From the NCBI RefSeq assembly GCF_003854895.1, contig NZ_CP033966.1, positions 2,294,001-2,358,000 of the forward strand: a DNA stretch of 64,000 bases, written 5' to 3'. The notes beneath the pieces are model-generated. The model did no database searches. It worked only from the letters and a program-made list of their open reading frames with translations, and was not told where the DNA came from. Shown here piece by piece: positions 1 through 9,700 of the stretch. Position numbers and translations under genes: made by a program. The stretch is from Pigmentiphaga sp. H8. GTDB lineage: Bacteria > Pseudomonadota > Gammaproteobacteria > Burkholderiales > Burkholderiaceae_B. Every line of letters begins with the position of its first letter. The stretch's first letter is position 1.

Positions 1-716
1 GTAACGGCCGCGGCGGTCGGTACGGCGAGCGGGACGATAGCGGGGACGACGTATGGCTTCGCCGGGGCGACGCCGTCCAGCACGGTGAGCGTTGGCTCGG
101 TGGGCACCGAGCGTACGATCACGAACGTGGCGGCGGGTCGGCTCTCGGCCACGAGCACGGACGCGGTCAACGGATCGCAGCTATATGCGACGAACCAGGC
201 GGTTGAAACCCTGAACGAGGGAGCGGTGCAGTACGACCGCAATCCGGATGGCAGCGTGAACTACGAGAGCGTGACGCTGAATCCGGGCGGCAACCCGACG
301 ACGATCAGCAACGTGGCGGCGGGCGAGCTGTCGGCCACGAGCACGGACGCGGTCAACGGATCGCAGTTGTACGAGACGAATCAGAACGTGACGCAGCTGG
401 GAGACACGCTGACCAACATTACCGGTGATACGAGCCAGGCGAACACCGATGCCAACGGCATGGGCATCCGTTACGTGCGCACGAATGAAGCCGGTTTGAC
501 GCCCAGCGACTCGTCGGCACAAGGTCAAGGCAGCACGGCGGTGGGCTACAACGCGACGGCGACCGCCGACAGCGCGCTGGCGCTGGGCCGTGAAGCGCAA
601 GCAAGCCACGCAGGCAGCGTGGCCTTGGGCGCGAACTCGGTCGCTGACGGTAGCACGCTGGGCATGGCGGCCTACAACCCGGGCACGGGGGCGATTGCCG
701 GGGTGGCGCCCGTGGG
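1..716 (+). repeat. Perfect long direct repeat, copy A (partner 5029-5744)
   Basis: Read base by base, 1-716 is identical to 5029-5744. The first differences are at 717 and 720 (C/T and G/A, both synonymous), and near-identity continues to about 810. The left edge of the window truncates the repeat, so it may extend further. The surrounding units are clearly diverged from each other, so this identity implies a recent duplication or gene conversion. Confidence 0.95.
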
Positions 717-3700
717 CGAGGTCAGTGTGGGCAGCGCTGGCAACGAGCGCCGGGTCACGAACGTGGCAGCGGGTGCGGTAGCGACCGATGCGGTGAACGT
801 GAGCCAGTTGCAATCTGTAGCCACGAGCGTGGACAACCTGGGCGACCGGGCGGTGCAGTACGACGGCAACGTGGGCGATGCGAAGGATACGATCACGCTG
901 GCGGGTACCCCGTCGACCGACGGCGGCGCCACGGGGGGGACACGAATCACGAACGTGTCGCAAGGCGAATTGTCCGCGACGAGTACGGATGCGGTGAACG
1001 GTTCGCAGTTGTACGAGACGAACCAGAACGTGACGCAGCTGGGCAATACGTTCAACAACATCGCGGGGGACACGAGCCAGGCGAACACCGACGCCAACGG
1101 CATGGGCATCCGTTACGCGCGCACGAATGAAGCCGGCTTGACGCCCAGCGACGCGTCGGCACAGGGGCAAGGCAGCACGGCGGTGGGCTACGACGCGACG
1201 GCGACGGCCGACAGCGCGCTGGCTTTAGGCCGTGAAGCGCAGGCGAGCCACGCGGGCAGCGTGGCCTTGGGTGCGAACTCGGTGGCCGACGGCAGTACCC
1301 TGGGCATGGCGGCGTACAACCCGGGCACGGGAACCCTTGCTGGTACCGCACCTGTGGGTGAAGTCAGTGTGGGCAGCGCCGGCAACGAGCGCCGGCTTAC
1401 CAACGTGGCGGCCGGCGCGGCCGATACTGATGCGGTAAATGTGAGTCAGCTACAGGCGGTGGCCACGAACGTGGACAACCTGGGCGACCGTGCCGTGCAA
1501 TACGACGGCAACGTAGGCGATGTGAAGGACACGATCACCTTGGCGGGTACCCCGTCGACCGACGGCGGCGCCACGGGGGGGACGCGAATCACCAACGTGT
1601 CTCAGGGCGAGCTGTCGGCCACAAGCACGGACGCGGTGAACGGTTCGCAGTTGTACGAGACGAACCAGAACGTGACGCAGCTGGGCGACACGCTGACCAA
1701 TATTACCGGTGACACGAGCCAGTCGAACACCGATGCCAACGGCCTGGGCATCCGCTATGTACGGACGAACGAAGCAGGGCTGACACCCAGCGACGCGTCG
1801 GCACAAGGCCAGGGCAGCACGGCGGTGGGTTACAACGCGACGGCCACGGCCGATAGCGCGCTGGCACTGGGACGTGAAGCGCAGGCAAGCCACGCGGGCA
1901 GCGTGGCCTTGGGCGCGAACTCGGTGGCCGACGGCAGTACCCTGGGCATGACGGCGTACAACCCGGGCACGGGAACCCTTGCCGGTACCGCACCTGTGGG
2001 CGAAGTCAGTGTGGGCAGCGCCGGCAACGAACGCAGGCTTACGAACGTGGCGGCCGGCGCGGCCGATACTGATGCGGTGAATGTGAGTCAACTACAGGCG
2101 GTGGCCACGAACGTGGACAACCTGGGCGACCGTGCCGTGCAGTACGACGGCAACGTGGGCGATGCGAAGGACACGGTCACGCTGGCAGGCACGCCGTCGA
2201 CCGATGGCGGCGCCACGGGGGGGACGCGGATCACGAACGTCTCGCAAGGCGAGCTGTCGGCCACGAGTACGGATGCGGTAAACGGATCGCAGTTGTACGA
2301 GACGAACCAGAACGTGACGCAACTGGGCGATACGCTGACCAATATTACCGGTGATACGAGCCAGTCGAACACCGATGCCAACGGCATGGGCATCCGCTAT
2401 GTACGGACGAATGAAGCAGGGCTGACGCCCAGCGACTCGTCGGCACAAGGCCAGGGCAGCACGGCGGTGGGCTACAACGCGACGGCGACGGCCGACAGCG
2501 CGCTGGCGCTGGGACGTGAAGCGCAGGCGAGCCACGCAGGCAGCGTGGCCTTGGGTGCGAACTCGGTCGCTGACGGCAGTACGCTGGGCATGGCGGCTTA
2601 CAACCCGGGCACGGGCACGATTGCCGGGACGGCTCCAGTGGGCGAGGTCAGTGTCGGTAGCGCCGGCAACGAACGCAGGCTTACGAACGTAGCGGCCGGC
2701 GCGACCGATACTGATGCGGTGAATGTGAGCCAGTTGCAAGCAGTGGCCACGAACGTGGACAACTTGGGTGACCGTGCGGTGCAGTACGACGGCAACGTGG
2801 GCGATGCGAAGGACACGATCACGTTGGCAGGCACGCCGTCGACCGATGGCGGCGCCACGGGCGGTACGCGGATCACGAACGTGTCGCAGGGCGAGTTGTC
2901 GGCGACGAGCACGGACGCGGTAAACGGATCGCAGTTGTACGAGACGAACCAGAACGTGACGCAACTGGGCGACACGCTGATCAATATTACGGGGGACACC
3001 AGTCAGGCGAATACCGATGCCAATGGCCTGGGTATCCGCTATGTGCGCACGAACGAAGCGGGCTTGACGCCCAGCGACGCGTCGGCACAAGGCCAGGGCA
3101 GCACGGCGGTGGGCTACAACGCGACGGCGACGGCCGACAGCGCGCTGGCGCTGGGCCGTGAAGCGCAGGCAAGCCACGCGGGCAGCGTGGCCTTGGGCGC
3201 GAACTCGGTCGCTGACGGTAGCACGCTGGGCATGGCGGCCTACAACCCGGGCACGGGTACGATTGCTGGCGCAACGCCCGTGGGCGAGGTCAGCGTGGGA
3301 AGCGCGAACAATGAGCGCCGGGTTACGAACGTGGCAGCGGGTGCGGCGGCGACCGATGCGGTGAACGTCAGCCAGCTGCAGTCGGTGGCTACGAACGTGG
3401 ACAACCTGGGCGACCGTGCGGTGCAGTACGACGGCAACGTGGGCGATGCGAAGGACACGATCACCTTGGCGGGTACCCCGTCGACCGACGGCGGCGCCAC
3501 GGGCGGTACGCGGATCACGAACGTGTCGCAAGGCGAGTTGTCGCCCACGAGCACGGATGCGGTCAATGGTTCGCAGCTGTACGAGACGAACCAGAACCTG
3601 ACGCAACTGGGCGACACGCTGATCAACATTACCGGCGACACGAGCCAGAGCTACACGGACGCGAACGGTCTGGGTATCCGTTATGTTCGTACGAACGAAG

Positions 3701-6700
3701 CGGGCTTGGCGCGGGCGGATTCGTCGGCGCAGGGTCAAGGCAGCACAGCGGTGGGCTACAACGCCACGGCCACGGCCGAGAGCGCGCTGGCGCTGGGTCG
3801 TGAAGCAAGCGCCACGGTAAGCAACGGCGTGGCACTGGGGATGGGGTCGGTATCTGATCGGGCACTTGCCCCCACAACCGGAGAGATCGCCTCGGGCGCT
3901 GGCGGTGCGATCGTGCCGTTCAATACGACGGATCGTGACTTGCTAGGGGCGGTGTCGGTCGGTAGCGACACGACCTATCGCCAGATTACCAACGTTGCGG
4001 ACGGAACCGACGAGCATGACGCGGTCACGGTTCGTCAACTGACCGGCGCTATCAGTTCGGTGACGGTAACGGGCACCCGATATTTCCACGCCAATTCGAC
4101 CGAAACGGATTCGCTGGCCGTTGGCCAGGAGGCAATTGCAATCGGCCCGCAAACCGTCGTCAACGGCGATAACGGAGTTGGTCTGGGCAACGGCGCCATC
4201 GTCGAGCAGAATGCGCCGGGAGGTATTGCGATCGGCCAGAACACCCGGGTAATGTTGGCGGATTCTGTGGCGCTGGGTACGCAAGCCCTCGCATCGGCTG
4301 AGCAAGGGCTGGCACTTGGGGCGGGCAGCGGTGTGAGCGTTGCCGGTGGTGTGGCGTTGGGAGCTGCGTCGATTGCCAACAGGGTTGCCGGCGTGGCCGG
4401 TTACGTCCCGGATGGTGTGGACGGCACGGCGGTCCAAGCGACAAACAGCACGTTGGCGGCGGTTTCGGTTGGGGACGAGGCGCAGGGCAGGTATCGCCAG
4501 ATCACGGGCGTAGCCGCGGGCTCCGCGGATAGTGATGCCGTGAATGTGAGCCAACTCAAAACAGTGGAGAATCTGGCCGATAACATCAGCGACCGAGCCG
4601 TGCGATACGACGGTAACGTGGGCGATGCGAAGGATACGGTCACGCTGGCGGGTACGCCGTCGACCGATGGTGGTACCACGGGAGGCACGCGCATCACGAA
4701 CGTGTCGCAAGGGGAGCTGTCGGCCACGAGCACGGATGCGGTGAACGGTTCGCAGCTGTATGAAACGAACCAGAACGTGACGCAGCTGGGCGACACGCTG
4801 ACCAATATTACCGGTGACACGAGCCAGTCGAACACCGATGCCAATGGCATGGGTATCCGCTATGTGCGTACGAACGAAGCGGGCCTGGCGCAGGCGGACT
4901 CGTCGGCGCAGGGCCAGGGCAGCACGGCGGTGGGCTATCACGCGACGGCCACGGCGACCAGCGCGCTGGCCTTGGGCCGGGATGCGCAGGCCAACCATGT
5001 GGACAGCGTGGCGCTCGGAGCCGACTCGGTAACGGCCGCGGCGGTCGGTACGGCGAGCGGGACGATAGCGGGGACGACGTATGGCTTCGCCGGGGCGACG
5101 CCGTCCAGCACGGTGAGCGTTGGCTCGGTGGGCACCGAGCGTACGATCACGAACGTGGCGGCGGGTCGGCTCTCGGCCACGAGCACGGACGCGGTCAACG
5201 GATCGCAGCTATATGCGACGAACCAGGCGGTTGAAACCCTGAACGAGGGAGCGGTGCAGTACGACCGCAATCCGGATGGCAGCGTGAACTACGAGAGCGT
5301 GACGCTGAATCCGGGCGGCAACCCGACGACGATCAGCAACGTGGCGGCGGGCGAGCTGTCGGCCACGAGCACGGACGCGGTCAACGGATCGCAGTTGTAC
5401 GAGACGAATCAGAACGTGACGCAGCTGGGAGACACGCTGACCAACATTACCGGTGATACGAGCCAGGCGAACACCGATGCCAACGGCATGGGCATCCGTT
5501 ACGTGCGCACGAATGAAGCCGGTTTGACGCCCAGCGACTCGTCGGCACAAGGTCAAGGCAGCACGGCGGTGGGCTACAACGCGACGGCGACCGCCGACAG
5601 CGCGCTGGCGCTGGGCCGTGAAGCGCAAGCAAGCCACGCAGGCAGCGTGGCCTTGGGCGCGAACTCGGTCGCTGACGGTAGCACGCTGGGCATGGCGGCC
5701 TACAACCCGGGCACGGGGGCGATTGCCGGGGTGGCGCCCGTGGGTGAAGTCAGTGTGGGCAGCGCTGGCAACGAGCGCCGGGTCACGAACGTGGCAGCGG
5801 GTGCGGTAGCGACCGATGCGGTGAACGTGAGCCAGTTGCAGTCGGTGGCCACGAACGTGAACAACCTGGGTGATCGTGCCGTGCAGTACGACGGCAATGT
5901 GGGCGATGCGAAGGATACGATCACGCTGGCGGGCACGCCATCGACCGACGGCGGTGTCACGGGCGGTACGCGGATCACCAACGTGTCTCAGGGCGAGCTG
6001 TCGGCGACCAGCACGGATGCGGTCAACGGTGCGCAACTGAATCAGACGAATGAGAACGTGGCCCGGAACACGTCCGATATCGCGGGGATCGGCGATACGA
6101 TCACCACGATCGCGGGTGATACCAGCCAGGCGAACAGGGATGCGAATGGCCTGGGCATCCGTTACGTGCGCACGAACGAAGCTGGGCTGGCGCCCAGCGA
6201 TTCGTCGGCGCAAGGTCAGGGCAGCACGGCGGTGGGCTACAACGCGACGGCGACGGCCGACAGCGCGCTGGCGCTGGGACGTGAAGCGCAGGCGAGCCAC
6301 GCAGGCAGCGTGGCCTTGGGTGCGAACTCGGTCGCTGACGGCAGCACGCTGGGCATGGCAGCGTACAACCCGGGCACGGGCACGATCGCCGGGACGGCGC
6401 CGGTGGGCGAGGTCAGTGTGGGCAGCGCCGGCACCGAACGCCGGGTCACGAACGTGGCAGCGGGTGCGGTAGCGACCGATGCGGTGAACGTGAGCCAGTT
6501 GCAGTCGGTGGCCACGAACGTGAACAACCTGGGTGACCGTGCCGTGCAGTACGACGGCAACGTGGGCGATGCGAAGGACACGATCACCCTGGCGGGTACG
6601 CCATCGACCGACGGTGGGGCCACGGGCGGTACGCGGATCACGAACATGTCGCAAGGCGAGTTGTCCGCGACGAGTACGGATGCGGTAAACGGCTCGCAGC

Positions 6701-9700
6701 TATACGAGACGAACCAGAACGTGACGCAACTGGGCGACACGCTGACCAACATTACCGGTGATACGAGCCAGGCGAACACCGATGCGAACGGCCTGGGCAT
6801 CCGCTATGTACGGACGAACGAAGCGGGTTTGACACCCAGCGACTCGTCGGCACAAGGGCAAGGCAGCACGGCGGTGGGCTACAACGCGACGGCCACTGCC
6901 GACAGCGCGCTGGCGCTGGGCCGCGAAGCGCAGGCAAGCCACGCGGGCAGCGTGGCCTTGGGCGCGAACTCGGTCGCCGACGGTAGCACGCTGGGCATGG
7001 CGGCGTACAACCCAAGCGCGGGCACGATTGCTGGCGCAACGCCCGTGGGCGAGGTCAGTGTGGGTAGCACCGGCAACGAGCGCCGGGTCACGAACGTGGC
7101 AGCGGGTGCGGTAGCGACCGATGCGGTGAACGTGAGCCAGTTGCAATCTGTGGCCACGAACGTGGACAACCTGGGTGATCGGGCGGTGCAGTACGACGGC
7201 AACGTGGGCGATGCGAAGGACACGATCACGCTGGCAGGCACGCCGTCGACCGATGGCGGCGCCACGGGGGGGACGCGGATCACGAACGTGTCGCAAGGCG
7301 AGTTGTCGCCCACGAGCACGGATGCGGTCAATGGTGCGCAACTGAATCAGACGAACGAGAACGTGGCGCGGAACACGTCCGACATCGCGGGGATCGGCGA
7401 TACGATCACCACGATCGCGGGTGATACGAGTCAGGCGAATACCGATGCGAACGGCCTGGGTATCCGCTATGTGCGCACGAACGAGGCGGGCTTGACGCCC
7501 AGCGACGCGTCGGCACAAGGCCAGGGCAGCACGGCGGTGGGCTACAACGCGACGGCGACGGCCGACAGCGCGCTGGCGCTGGGCCGTGAAGCGCAGGCAA
7601 GCCACGCGGGCAGCGTGGCCTTGGGCGCGAACTCGGTCGCTGACGGCAGCACGTTGGGCGTGGCCGCCTACAACCCGGGTACGGGAACCCTTGCTGGCAC
7701 GGCCCCCGTGGGCGAGGTCAGCGTGGGCAGTACTGGCAACGAACGCCGGGTCACGAACGTGGCTGCGGGCGCGGCGGCGAGCGATGCGGTGAACGTGAGC
7801 CAGTTGCAGTCGGTGGCCACGAACGTGAATAACCTGGGTGACCGTGCGGTGCAGTACGACGGCAACGTGGGCGATGCGAAGGACACGATCACCCTGGCGG
7901 GCACACCGTCTACCGATGGTGGCGCCACGGGTGGCACGCGGATCACCAACGTGTCACAAGGGGAGTTGTCGGCCACGAGCACGGACGCGGTCAATGGCGC
8001 GCAACTGAATCAGACGAATGAGAACGTGGCCCGGAACACGTCCGATATCGCGGGGATAGGCGACACGATCACCACGATCGCGGGTGATACCAGCCAGGCG
8101 AACACGGATGCGAATGGCCTGGGTATCCGTTACGCGCGGACGAACGAAGCAGGGCTGACGCCCAGCGACTCGTCGGCGCAGGGCCAGGGCAGCACGGCGG
8201 TGGGCTACAACGCGACGGCGACTGCCGAGAGTGCACTGGCACTGGGTCGTGAAGCCCAGGCGAGCCACGCAGGCAGCGTGGCCTTGGGTGCGAACTCGGT
8301 CGCTGACGGTACCACGCTGGGCATGGCAGCGTACAACCCGGGCACGGGCACGATTGCTGGAACGGTGCCCGTGGGCGAGGTCAGTGTCGGCAGTGCCGGA
8401 ACCGAACGCCGGGTGACGAACGTGGCCGCGGGTGCGCAAGCGAGCGATGCGGTGAACGTGAGCCAGTTGCAGTCGGTGGCCACGAACGTGAATAACCTGG
8501 GTGATCGTGCGGTGCAGTACGACGGCAACGTGGGCGATGCGAAGGACACGATCACGTTGGCGGGCACACCGTCGACCGACGGTGGGGCCACGGGCGGTAC
8601 GCGGATCACCAACGTGTCGCAGGGGGAGTTGTCGGCGACCAGCACGGACGCGGTCAATGGTGCGCAACTGAATCAGACGAACGAGAACGTGACGGCGCTG
8701 GATGGCCGGGTGACCATGGTCGAAGGCAACGTGACGCAGTTGGGCGACACCCTGACCACGATCGCGGGTGATACGAGCCAGGCGAATACCGACGCCAATG
8801 GCCTGGGCATCCGCTATGTGCGCACGAACGAAGCCGGGCTGACGCCCAGCGATTCGTCGGCGCAGGGCCAGGGCAGCACGGCGGTGGGCTACAACGCGAC
8901 GGCGACTGCCGAGAGTGCACTGGCACTGGGTCGTGAAGCCCAGGCGAGCCACGCGGGCAGCGTGGCCTTGGGTGCGAACTCGGTGGCCGACGGCAGTACC
9001 CTGGGCATGACGGCGTACAACCCGGGCACGGGAACCCTTGCCGGTACCGCACCTGTGGGTGAAGTCAGTGTGGGCAGCACGGGCAACGAGCGCCGTATCA
9101 CCAACGTGGCGGCGGGCGCGACGGACACCGATGCGGTGAACGTGAGCCAGCTCAAGGCGGTCGAGACCAGCGTCGGCAACGTCAGCGACCGTGCCGTGAA
9201 GTACGACGGTAACGTGGGCGATGCGAAAGACACGATCACGCTGGCGGGTGCGCCGTCGACCGATGGCGGGGCCACGGGCGGTACGCGGATTACCAACGTG
9301 TCGCAGGGGGAGTTGTCGGCGACGAGTACGGACGCGGTCAATGGTGCGCAGTTGCATCAGACGAACGAAAACGTGACGGCGCTGGATGGCCGGGTGACCA
9401 CGGTCGAAGGCAACGTGACGCAGTTGGGCGACACCCTGACCACGATCGCGGGTGATACGAGCCAGGTGAACACCGACGCCAATGGCCTGGGTGTCCGCTA
9501 TGTGCGCACGAACGACGCCGGGCTGGCGCCCAGCGATTCGTCGGCGCAAGGTCAGGGCAGCACGGCGGTGGGCTACAACGCGACGGCGACGGCCGACAGC
9601 GCGCTGGCGCTGGGCCGCGAAGCCCGCGCCAGTCACGCGGGCAGCGTGGCGCTGGGCGCGAACTCGGTCGCTGACGGCAGCACGTTGGGCATGGCCGCCT

